This document shows positions 1-6,792 of a stretch of DNA of 7,953 nucleotides, piece by piece; position 1 is the stretch's first letter, and each line of letters opens with the position of its first letter. The notes beneath the pieces are model-generated. The model ran no database searches. It was given only the letters and a program-made list of their open reading frames with translations, and was not told where the DNA came from. Source of the stretch: Candidatus Phycorickettsia trachydisci (GTDB taxonomy: Bacteria > Pseudomonadota > Alphaproteobacteria > Rickettsiales > Rickettsiaceae); assembly GCA_945875085.1 (NCBI GenBank), contig CAMCJU010000033.1:1-7953 (forward strand), in the 5' to 3' direction. Position numbers and translations under genes: made by a program.

Positions 1-1165
1 TGTGCGCGAATTAATAGACTTACATAGGTATCACGATGCTTATAGACTTGCTGCTAATCACAACTGTAAGGACAGAACCTTTATTACAGAGGCTGAATTT
101 TTATCAGGCTGGTTATCATTAAGATTCTTGCACCATCCAAAGACGGCAGTAGGTCATTTTAAAGCTATTTACGCCAACTCCAGCAGGCCTATTTCGTTGT
201 CAAGAGGGGCTTATTGGACGGCAAGATCGTATAAGGCGCTGCACAACTCCAAAGAGGCTCAGGATTGGTTTAGTAAGGCTGCTAAATATGGACATACATT
301 TTATGGACAAATGGCTCAAATTGAACTAAAGTCAAGCAAATTGGCGCTATTGCCAAAAGTCAAACTCTCATCTAGCGATGTTGGGCTTATAGCAGCGCAA
401 GAAGAGTCTCGAATTGTATCTTTGTTGCTAAAATACAATCAAGAGCATTTGGCGATGGCGTATTTAAAAAGTATATTTAGCACTTCCAAAGATCCTAAGC
501 GCATTGCTTTTATCATGGATTCGCTGTTAGATACAGCCAGCATTAGTTTTAAGGTCCATGCTGCTAGGGAATCAGCTTTGTATGGTGTATTTTATAAGGA
601 TCATGGATATCCCGCGCCTTATAATATTAAAGATCCGTTGATTGAATTACCTTTGCTTTATTCGATTATCAGGCAAGAATCTTCATTTGAGCAAGAGGTG
701 ATTGACCCGACTGATGGTTGGGGCTTGATGCAACTTTTGAGGCCAACTGCAAAAAAAGCCGCGCAAGATTTAGGTATTGAGTATAATGAGAATAAGCTGC
801 TTAAAGATATTGCTTACAATATTAAGCTTGGCAGTAAACACTTGGCTGATCATATTGCTTACTATAAAGGTTCATATTTGCTAGGTATTCCTGCTTATAA
901 TGCCGGTAATCATAGGGTTGATAAGTGGATAGCAAGAAATGGCGATCCAAGACAAATGAAAGATTTATATAGCGTTTTAGATTGGATTGAGAAAATACCA
1001 TTTCTAGTAACTAGAGGTTATGTACACAGAATTATGGAGAATTTGCAGATATACAGAGAAATACTTAACAAAGATGCATCTCTTCATATAGTCAAAGATT
1101 TAACGCGTTCAAACAACAGGATAAAAAATGTCAAACTCGCAAACAACATTACAAGTAGGGGGTAA
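1..1165 (+). CDS. slt: Soluble lytic murein transglycosylase, Slt family (5'-truncated by window edge)
   Basis: Cleaves the MurNAc-GlcNAc bond of peptidoglycan, forming 1,6-anhydro products, in the periplasm. About 387 residues are visible and the frame is open to the left edge, so the true start, signal peptide and much of the helical domain are missing; family members are usually 600-700 residues. Numbering from the first GTG at base 2, residues 1-190 are a helical, TPR-like region with the RGAYWTARSYKAL pattern of alphaproteobacterial Slt. The catalytic SLT domain (about 210-350) carries RQESSF with the likely catalytic glutamate E226, GWGLMQLL at 239-246 and PAYNAG at 297-302. The usual SxAGAxGLMQ motif reads DPTDGWGLMQ here, a mild divergence. 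The stop at 1163-1165 lies 38 bases inside the next gene. Family assignment is firm; the upstream extent cannot be judged. Confidence 0.93.
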   Translation, partial: VRELIDLHRYHDAYRLAANHNCKDRTFITEAEFLSGWLSLRFLHHPKTAVGHFKAIYANSSRPISLSRGAYWTARSYKALHNSKEAQDWFSKAAKYGHTFYGQMAQIELKSSKLALLPKVKLSSSDVGLIAAQEESRIVSLLLKYNQEHLAMAYLKSIFSTSKDPKRIAFIMDSLLDTASISFKVHAARESALYGVFYKDHGYPAPYNIKDPLIELPLLYSIIRQESSFEQEVIDPTDGWGLMQLLRPTAKKAAQDLGIEYNENKLLKDIAYNIKLGSKHLADHIAYYKGSYLLGIPAYNAGNHRVDKWIARNGDPRQMKDLYSVLDWIEKIPFLVTRGYVHRIMENLQIYREILNKDASLHIVKDLTRSNNRIKNVKLANNITSRG

Positions 1166-1595
1166 GGCTCCTGAATTTAATGTAGATGGTTTTAAATTAG
1201 AGGACTTTTTAGGAAAAATAGTAGTGCTGTACTTCTACCCTAAAGATGATACGCCAGGCTGCACTATAGAGGCTAAAGAATTTGCAGAAAATCAACAAAC
1301 TTTTGACCAATTGGGGGTAAAGATTTTAGGCGTTTCTAAGGACAATAGAGCTTCTCATGAAAAATTTCAAAGTAAATATTGCTTAACATTTGATTTAATT
1401 AGTGACGATGCTGATTTGTGCCAGCAGTACGGCGTCTGGTCAGAAAGATCAATGTTTGGCAAAAAATATATGGGAATAGGGCGCGCTACTTTTTTAATAG
1501 ACAAAAAGGGCTACATAGCCCATATCTGGCCAAATGTTTCCGTCAATGATCATGCTTTAGAGGTCATTGCTAAAATTAAAGAATTAAATCTGTAG
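1128..1595 (+). CDS. bcp: Thioredoxin-dependent peroxiredoxin, Bcp/PrxQ family (cytosolic)
   Basis: Reduces hydrogen peroxide and organic hydroperoxides in the cytosol, normally regenerated by thioredoxin. It is 155 residues, the usual Bcp length, with no signal peptide. The active-site segment YFYPKDDTPGCT places the peroxidatic cysteine at C45, and GRATFLIDKKG near the C-terminus is the family's second hallmark. The resolving cysteine that lies five residues after the peroxidatic one in E. coli Bcp is replaced by K50. C85, in the helix where other PrxQ proteins carry a resolving cysteine, or C98 might take that role (inference). The ATG has an AGG (1118-1120) seven bases upstream, and starting here gives a normal N-terminus (LQVGGKAPEF), so I accept the 38-base overlap with slt. 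The aldolase gene starts five bases after its stop. A diverged paralogue lies at 4289-4801. Confidence 0.94.
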   Translation: MSNSQTTLQVGGKAPEFNVDGFKLEDFLGKIVVLYFYPKDDTPGCTIEAKEFAENQQTFDQLGVKILGVSKDNRASHEKFQSKYCLTFDLISDDADLCQQYGVWSERSMFGKKYMGIGRATFLIDKKGYIAHIWPNVSVNDHALEVIAKIKELNL

Positions 1596-1600
1596 GTATT

Positions 1601-2530
1601 ATGGAGGTAACTAGTAATGTCAGGCAAATATTGTCATGGTATGGACATGAAAATATAGGAGTAAGGACGAATTTGGCGCGCATTTTGATGCATGGAGCTC
1701 TTGCTGGCACTGGTAGGATGTTAATATTACCAGTAGACCAGGGGTTTGAGCATGGCCCTGACAGAAGTTTTGGCCCAAATGCCGATGCCTATGATCCAGA
1801 TTATCATTTTCAATTAGCATCACAGGCCAATTTAAGCGCTTATGCTGCCCCTCTTGGGATGCTTGAGTGCAGCGCTGATAAATTCATGGGACAAGTGCCA
1901 TTGATTTTAAAATTAAATAGCGCTAGTTCCCTAATGACTCTAGAATCATCTTGCGATCAGGCGATAACTGCATCAGTGCAAGATGCCCTTAGGCTGGGAT
2001 GTTGCGCTGTGGGCATGACGATTTATCCGGGCTCAAATAATTTTTATAACATGCTGGAGGAGGCCAGAGAGATAATTCGTCAGGCAAAAGATAGCGGTCT
2101 TGCAACTATTATATGGTCTTATCCTAGAGGGCAGGGCATTTCCAAAGAAGGTCAATCTGCCATTGACGTTTGTTGCTACTCAGGGCATATTGCGGCTTTA
2201 ATTGGTGCAAATATAATAAAGTTAAAGCCTCCTGTAAATTTCATTGAAAACGCCCAGGCGCAAAAAATTTATGCTCAGAGCGAGATTAAAACAACTACTT
2301 TGGAAGATAGGGTAAGGCACGTGATGAGAAGTATCTTCAATGGCAAGAGGCTGGTAGTTTTTTCTGGCGGGGTTGCTAAATCTGACGAAGAAATACTCCA
2401 AGAGATACACATGATTTATCGCGCTGGAGCTAGTGGCTCGATTATGGGGCGTAACAGTTTTCAAAGGGTTTTAAAAAAATCACTCGAATTGTTAAAGAAT
2501 GTTTGCCAAATATATCGTGGCGAGTTATGA
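1601..2530 (+). CDS. fbaB: Fructose-bisphosphate aldolase, class I (DhnA/FbaB type)
   Basis: Catalyses reversible cleavage of fructose-1,6-bisphosphate to dihydroxyacetone phosphate and glyceraldehyde-3-phosphate through a lysine Schiff base, in the cytosol. The 309-residue protein fits the archaeal/bacterial DhnA branch of TIM-barrel class I aldolases. It shows LPVDQGFEHGP (D46 being the conserved acidic residue), TIYPGS with Y142 as the likely acid/base tyrosine, and IIKLKPP, where K207 or K209 should form the Schiff base. Phosphate-binding elements are FSGGVAKS (G256-G257) and MGRNSF (G283-R284). The start follows the bcp stop by five bases, with a closely spaced AGG at 1594-1596. In a host-associated bacterium the enzyme may serve gluconeogenesis or triose-phosphate use rather than glucose catabolism (inference). 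Other DhnA-family aldolases such as LsrF or ADH-synthase types are possible, but the overall pattern favours FBP aldolase. Confidence 0.88.
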   Translation: MEVTSNVRQILSWYGHENIGVRTNLARILMHGALAGTGRMLILPVDQGFEHGPDRSFGPNADAYDPDYHFQLASQANLSAYAAPLGMLECSADKFMGQVPLILKLNSASSLMTLESSCDQAITASVQDALRLGCCAVGMTIYPGSNNFYNMLEEAREIIRQAKDSGLATIIWSYPRGQGISKEGQSAIDVCCYSGHIAALIGANIIKLKPPVNFIENAQAQKIYAQSEIKTTTLEDRVRHVMRSIFNGKRLVVFSGGVAKSDEEILQEIHMIYRAGASGSIMGRNSFQRVLKKSLELLKNVCQIYRGEL

Positions 2531-2572
2531 TTTTACTAATATGGTAATTCTTAAAGCAATTAAGCAAAATTT

Positions 2573-3109
2573 ATGTCAGAAGCAGCTGAAGATAACTCTG
2601 AAGATAGCAAAGTCACTAGGCGCGATTTTGTAGTCTTAAGCGCCACTAGCCTGGCGGCAGTAGGTGCTGCATGCTGTATGTGGCCACTTGTAGATTCTTT
2701 AAATCCAGCAGAAAATGTTCTTGCCTTGTCGTCTGTGGAGGTTGATCTGTCTGCAATAAAAGAGGGGCAGACATTGACGATAAAATGGCGCGGCAAACCA
2801 GTTTTTATAAGGAATAGAACGCAAGCCGAGATACTAGAGGCTAGAAAGCCTTCGTCAAATATGCTCGACCCTGAACCCGATGCAAATAGGGTTAAAAAGG
2901 GGCATGAAAAGTGGCTAGTCGTTATAGGTACTTGTACGCATTTAGGGTGCGTCCCTTTGTCTGGCAGGGGTGATTACGGAGGTTGGCTTTGTCCTTGCCA
3001 TGGCTCTCAATACGACATATCTGGCAGGGTCATGAAAGGTCCAGCGCCGAGTAATTTACTGGTCCCTCCTTACGAATTTATCAGCGATACTACAATTAAA
3101 ATAGGTTAG
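2573..3109 (+). CDS. petA: Ubiquinol-cytochrome c reductase, Rieske iron-sulfur subunit
   Basis: The [2Fe-2S] subunit of cytochrome bc1: it takes one electron from ubiquinol at the Qo site and passes it to cytochrome c1. The 178-residue protein begins with a short acidic stretch, then TRRDF (R16-R17), a twin-arginine signal-anchor, and a hydrophobic segment at about 19-40 that stays as the membrane anchor. Box I is CTHLGC (C121, H123, C126) and box II is CPCHGS (C140, C142, H143). C121, H123, C140 and H143 should ligate the cluster, with C126-C142 as the stabilising disulfide. KWRGKPVFIRNRT is typical of alphaproteobacterial and mitochondrial homologues. The SD before the ATG is weak. A 42-base spacer separates it from the aldolase gene, and its stop lies two bases before the proposed petB ATG. 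All key residues are intact. Confidence 0.98.
   Translation: MSEAAEDNSEDSKVTRRDFVVLSATSLAAVGAACCMWPLVDSLNPAENVLALSSVEVDLSAIKEGQTLTIKWRGKPVFIRNRTQAEILEARKPSSNMLDPEPDANRVKKGHEKWLVVIGTCTHLGCVPLSGRGDYGGWLCPCHGSQYDISGRVMKGPAPSNLLVPPYEFISDTTIKIG
3103..3105 (+). promoter_or_regulatory. Shine-Dalgarno AGG for petB ATG 3112
   Basis: AGG lies within the last codons of petA and six bases before ATG 3112, a normal spacing. It is one of the arguments that 3112 rather than TTG 3164 is the true petB initiation site. Confidence 0.5.
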
Positions 3110-3111
3110 TT

Positions 3112-4288
3112 ATGGAAAAAAAAAGAGCAAAGCGGCGGTATCGTAGGCTGGATAGATCATAGATTGCCGATATTTTCATTTTTAAAGCATTTCGAGCAAT
3201 ATAAAACTCCTAAAAATTTGAACTATTTGTGGAATTTAGGGGCGATTGCCGGGCTTGCATTAGTGATCCAGATAATTTCTGGAATAATACTTGCTATGCA
3301 CTATATACCTCATACTGACGATGCCTTTGAAAGCGTTGAGAATATCATGCGCAATGTTAATTATGGCTGGTTAATAAGATATGTGCATGCGGTAGGGGCA
3401 TCTATGTTTTTTGCCGCTGTTTATATCCATATGTTCAGAGGGCTGTATTATGGATCCTACAAGTATCCACGTGAGCTGCTCTGGCAAATTGGCCTTGTGA
3501 TCTTTATCACAATGATGGCTCCTGCATTTATGGGCTACGTATTACCCTGGGGGCAAATGAGTTATTGGGGGGCGACTGTCATTACCAGTCTTTTCTCAGC
3601 CATTCCCTACATAGGCGAAAGTATTGTTACCTGGCTGTGGGGCGGATATTCCGTTGATGATCCCACTTTGAACCGTTTTTTTGCTTTACATTACTTGTTG
3701 CCATTTATCATATTTGCCTTAGTTATTTTGCATGTAGTAGCTTTGCATACTCATGGTTCAAACAATCCAACTGGAAAAGATCTTAAAGAAGAGGATAAAA
3801 TACCTTTTCATCCTTATTACACTTATAAGGATATGTTTAGTTTTGGCATATATTTTGCCATTTTTGCCTATTTTGTTTTTTATGAGCCTAATTACTTGGG
3901 TCATCCTGATAATTATATTCCAGCAAATCCATTGGTTACGCCGGCTCATATTGTGCCTGAATGGTATTTTTTGCCATTTTTTGCCATTCTCAGAGCGGTG
4001 CCTTCGAAATTAGGTGGAGTAATTTTAATGTTTGGGGCGATTGTTATTTTATTCTTTTTGCCCTGGCTTGATAGATCAAAGGTCAGAAGTGGTAATGATC
4101 GGCCTTTATTTCGGGTAGCTTTTTTTATTTTTTTACTTGATGCTGGGCTGCTCGGCTATATTGGTGGCAAGCCCCCTGAAGGGATTTATATTACTTTAAG
4201 CAGAATTGCTGCCGGATATTATTTTTTTCACTTCATGGTATTGTTGCCAATTATCTCCAGGTACGAGATGAAGAATTTTAAACCATAG
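3112..4288 (+). CDS. petB: Ubiquinol-cytochrome c reductase, cytochrome b subunit (apparent frameshift in an A9 tract at the 5' end)
   Basis: The core membrane subunit of bc1, carrying hemes bL and bH and the Qo and Qi quinone sites. The main frame is uninterrupted to 4288. Counting from the in-frame TTG at 3164 it has 374 residues, with heme-ligand pairs H75/H89 and H176/H190 (each 14 apart) and the Qo motif PEWY at 265-268, plus the expected set of hydrophobic helices. TTG3164 is unlikely to be the true start: codons upstream in this frame read SGGIVGWIDHRLP, the conserved cytochrome b N-terminus, yet contain no ATG, GTG or TTG back to the petA stop. An ATG at 3112, with AGG at 3103-3105 six bases before it, is one base out of frame. 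Dropping one A from the A9 run at 3116-3124 gives MEKKEQSGGIVGWIDHRLP and a 391-residue protein. This may be an assembly error, transcript slippage or a real mutation. Identity is certain; the start is not. Confidence 0.96.
3116..3124 (+). repeat. A9 homopolymer at the start of petB
   Basis: Nine consecutive A follow ATGG at 3112-3115. With nine, the frame opened by ATG 3112 ends after 16 codons at TAG 3160-3162. With eight (or eleven) it joins the petB frame and supplies the conserved N-terminus. Such tracts are prone to both polymerase slippage and sequencing error. Confidence 0.9.
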
Positions 4289-4801
4289 ATGAGTATTAAT
4301 ATTATGTTTAAACGCATGTTTGTTGCTGTTTTTTTGTTGTTAGTTAGCGTAATGGCCCTGGCTTCGAGTCATCCAAAGCTCAAGGTTGGTGACGTCGCTC
4401 CGGTTTTTGAAGTTGGTAAATTCAACCTTGCTAAACTTAAGGGAAGGCCTGTTGTTTTGTATTTTTATCCTAAGGATTGGACAGCGCAGTGCACTATTGA
4501 GGCTAAAGATTTCAAGGATCATTTCAAGGATTTTCAAGAGCTCGATACTGAGGTTGTTGGGGTTTCTAGTGATGATCAAGAGTCGCATCTAGGATTTAAA
4601 GATGAGTACAATCTGCCTTTTGAGTTGGTTAGCGATACTAAAAAAATAGCTAAAAAATACGGAGTTAAGGGATTTTTGTGGAATAGGCGCGCTACTTTTT
4701 TGATAGATCGCCAAGGAAAGATCGCATATGCATGGTATAAAGTAGATGTTGAAAATCATGTGAAGGAAGTTTTGCAGAAAATTAAAGATTTGAAGTTGTA
4801 G
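4289..4801 (+). CDS. Exported Bcp/PrxQ-like peroxiredoxin within the bc1 operon
   Basis: Predicted thiol peroxidase of the Bcp/PrxQ branch, 170 residues, paralogous to the protein at 1128-1595 (shared CTIEAK, RATFLID and a KIK-D/E-L tail). It differs by an N-terminal signal peptide: basic FKR, hydrophobic core at about 11-22, then ALASS with likely cleavage near residue 25, so it should act in the periplasm. The active site reads YPKDWTAQCT: it keeps the Prx P-x3-T-x2-C pattern, but TPGC has become TAQC. C68 is its only cysteine, so it must work as a 1-Cys enzyme with an external reductant. A loop present in the other paralogue before RATFLID is shorter here. The ATG directly follows the petB stop; ATG 4304 is an alternative start that would trim five residues before the signal peptide. 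petC begins three bases after its stop. Role by context: peroxide removal near the bc1 Qo side (inference). Confidence 0.88.
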   Translation: MSINIMFKRMFVAVFLLLVSVMALASSHPKLKVGDVAPVFEVGKFNLAKLKGRPVVLYFYPKDWTAQCTIEAKDFKDHFKDFQELDTEVVGVSSDDQESHLGFKDEYNLPFELVSDTKKIAKKYGVKGFLWNRRATFLIDRQGKIAYAWYKVDVENHVKEVLQKIKDLKL

Positions 4802-4804
4802 ATT

Positions 4805-5551
4805 ATGTTATTGCGGTTGCTTGGATTTGTATTATTATTTTTTAGCATTGCGGTTGCGTCTAGTGATTTATTGCCCTTGAAAAGAAAGATTTGGCCTTTT
4901 GATGGTTTATTAGGAGTGGTCGACCGTCAAAGTGCTCAAAGGGGTTTTCAGGTCTATAAAGAGGTATGCTCTGCATGTCACGCTTTATCACATTTGTCAT
5001 ATCGTAATTTAAAAAGCATTGGTTTTTCTCAAGATGAAATTAAGGCCATCGCGCAAAATTATCAGGTAGAAGATGGCCCTAATGATAAGGGGGAGATGTT
5101 TCAAAGACCAGCGCTTCCTTCAGACTTATTTGTGCGACCTTTTGCAAATGAGCAGGCCGCTAGGTATAGTAATCAGGGCGCATATCCTGTAGACTTGTCT
5201 TTGGTTATCAAGGCAAGAAGCGATGGGGCAAATTATGTTTATTCAATTTTAACTGGATATGCTGATGCTCCAAGTAGCTTTAATTTGACGCCAGGCTTGA
5301 ATTACAATCCTTACTTTTCTGGCAGGCAAATTGCTATGCCGTCTCCTTTATCCGAAGGTTTGCTGCAGTATATCGATGGAACTCATGCTTCTGTGGAGCA
5401 AATGGCTTCTGACGTTGTGATATTTTTACAATGGGCGGCAGAGCCGGAAATGGAGAATCGCAAATCTATGGGTTTAAAAGTGATGTTTTTTTTAGTAATA
5501 TTTACGATAGTTAGTTATATCGCTAAAAACAGAATATGGTCCAGATTATGA
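4805..5551 (+). CDS. petC: Ubiquinol-cytochrome c reductase, cytochrome c1 subunit
   Basis: The c-type heme subunit of bc1: it takes electrons from the Rieske cluster and delivers them to soluble or membrane-bound cytochrome c. The 248-residue protein has a signal peptide (MLLRLLGFVLLFFSIAVAS), a CSACH heme attachment site (C55, C58, H59) followed by SHLSYRNL, and a probable axial methionine M178 in GRQIAMPSPL. A C-terminal membrane anchor (about 224-240) is followed by a short basic tail, so the heme domain faces the periplasm. W30-PFDG and the region following match the usual c1 N-terminus. It starts three bases after the peroxiredoxin stop, with only a weak purine-rich stretch as SD, suggesting coupled translation. 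Its TGA (5549-5551) overlaps the proposed ftsA ATG. Confidence 0.96.
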   Translation: MLLRLLGFVLLFFSIAVASSDLLPLKRKIWPFDGLLGVVDRQSAQRGFQVYKEVCSACHALSHLSYRNLKSIGFSQDEIKAIAQNYQVEDGPNDKGEMFQRPALPSDLFVRPFANEQAARYSNQGAYPVDLSLVIKARSDGANYVYSILTGYADAPSSFNLTPGLNYNPYFSGRQIAMPSPLSEGLLQYIDGTHASVEQMASDVVIFLQWAAEPEMENRKSMGLKVMFFLVIFTIVSYIAKNRIWSRL

Positions 5552-6771
5552 GTGGCAAAAAACAAGAAGTAGTATCTTTTGATATTGGAAGTAGTAAAAT
5601 TGCTATAGTTATCGGCACGATGGATGATACGGGTAATTATGAGATTAAAAATCGTTTTGTTGGTCCTAGCGAAGGTATTAAGTCCAGTTTAATTACTAAT
5701 TTATCTCAAGCTGAAGAAAGCATCATTAACGCTATTTTAACCATTGAGAAAACTTGCAAAAATTTTGTCAAGCAAATAGCAATATCGGTTTGTAGTAGCT
5801 GCGCTGAGTCAAATTACGTGAGCGCTAAAGTAAGAATCACTGGGCAAAATGTTACCAAGCAGGATGTGCAGAAATTAATTAGCAAGGCTTTGGCGGATTT
5901 TTCTGAAATGGGTCAGCAAGTTATACATTTTTTTCCTATAGAATTTACCTTAGATGGCAGCGGTGGGATTACCGATCCTGCTGGATTGCTTGGCAAGGAA
6001 TTAAGCTGTAATTTGCACATCATTAGTATCGATATTAACATTTTAAATAACTTGCTTAATTGTCTTAATAAGTGTCAGATTCATGTCAAAGATGTAGTTT
6101 TGTCTGTTTATGCAGCAGGTCTGGGGTGCACTACTTCAAAAGAGCGCCAAAGTGGAGTTTTGGTAGTAGATTTTGGCGAGCGCGTGACTTCGTTTGGAGT
6201 GCTGCTTGAAGAAAAGCTGATTTATTTTGGCCATGTGCCAATAGGATCTTGGCATATAACTTCAGATATCGCTAAAGCATTCTCGATAAGTTTAGAAAGC
6301 AGCCAAAAGTTGAAAACTTTATATGGAAGTAGTGTTATACTTGAAAATTCTAACATGATTAATTTAGAGGAAATAGATAAAGATGAATTTTCATTTAATC
6401 AAGTTATGAGTATGAGCGATCTGAGCGGGGTAATTTATCCACGAGTTGAAGAGATTTTTACTTTGCTTAAAGATGAGTATAGCAAGCTTAATGTTGACGA
6501 TTTAATCGCTCAGAATATGATTATTACTGGCCAGGGAAGTTTGTTGAATAATCTAGCAGAGACGGTGGGTGACATTTTCTCAAAAGCAGTGAAAATAGAT
6601 TCTGGCCGTCAGGAAACAGCAGCGCCAGATGCTCTATGCTATACTTGCGCTGTTGGTATCCTTGAATTTAAGTCTATCAAGAAAAAAGAAAAACTAATTT
6701 TAAACAATAGCGCTGCAATTAATTCAGGTTTATTCAAGAGGATGTTTGGTTGGTTTAAGGAAAATATTTAA
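5548..6771 (+). CDS. ftsA: Cell division protein FtsA (actin-like)
   Basis: Actin-fold ATPase that tethers FtsZ to the inner membrane at midcell and recruits later division proteins. I choose ATG 5548 (407 residues) because it forms an ATGA overlap with the petC stop; ATG 5536, four codons earlier, is possible, and neither has a clear SD. The phosphate-1 loop is FDIGSSK (D12-K17). The following region to about 170 (FPIEFTLDG, DPAGLLGKEL) is the FtsA-specific 1C/SHS2 subdomain. The adenosine-side motif ITGQGSLL lies near 326-333. The C-terminus, SGLFKRMFGWFKENI, is a basic amphipathic helix matching the FtsA membrane-targeting sequence. The phosphate-2 loop is unusual: DFGERVTS (D208-S215) where most FtsA have D-x-G-G-G-T-T. 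ftsZ does not follow it. MreB or other actin-like proteins are less likely given the 1C region and tail. Confidence 0.9.
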   Translation: MSGKKQEVVSFDIGSSKIAIVIGTMDDTGNYEIKNRFVGPSEGIKSSLITNLSQAEESIINAILTIEKTCKNFVKQIAISVCSSCAESNYVSAKVRITGQNVTKQDVQKLISKALADFSEMGQQVIHFFPIEFTLDGSGGITDPAGLLGKELSCNLHIISIDINILNNLLNCLNKCQIHVKDVVLSVYAAGLGCTTSKERQSGVLVVDFGERVTSFGVLLEEKLIYFGHVPIGSWHITSDIAKAFSISLESSQKLKTLYGSSVILENSNMINLEEIDKDEFSFNQVMSMSDLSGVIYPRVEEIFTLLKDEYSKLNVDDLIAQNMIITGQGSLLNNLAETVGDIFSKAVKIDSGRQETAAPDALCYTCAVGILEFKSIKKKEKLILNNSAAINSGLFKRMFGWFKENI

Positions 6772-6792
6772 CTTTTATTATATGGTAAATTT

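Noticed and set aside
1128..1595. bcp considered as 2-Cys AhpC/Prx1
   Set aside because: The 155-residue length, the DDTPGCT motif and the absence of a C-terminal VCP motif fit Bcp/PrxQ instead.
2550..2564. Small inverted repeat CTTAA...TTAAG between the aldolase gene and petA, considered as a terminator
   Set aside because: The stem is only five AT-rich pairs with no following T run, so it is too weak to be a terminator.
1620..2796. Minus-strand open frames opposite the aldolase and petA genes (1620-1823, 2222-2464, 2560-2796)
   Set aside because: They lie antisense to well-supported genes, encode no recognisable motif, and are explained by the codon composition of the + strand genes.
3753..4013. 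Overlapping open frames on both strands inside petB (3753-4013 + and 3758-3949 -)
   Set aside because: Both lie in the middle of an intact cytochrome b frame containing the second heme-ligand pair and PEWY; their Ile/Leu-rich sequences are out-of-frame readings of membrane-helix codons.
4340..4592. Alternative frames inside the exported peroxiredoxin (4340-4588 - and 4386-4592 +)
   Set aside because: They are shadows of a gene with clear Prx motifs and a signal peptide, and show no family features.
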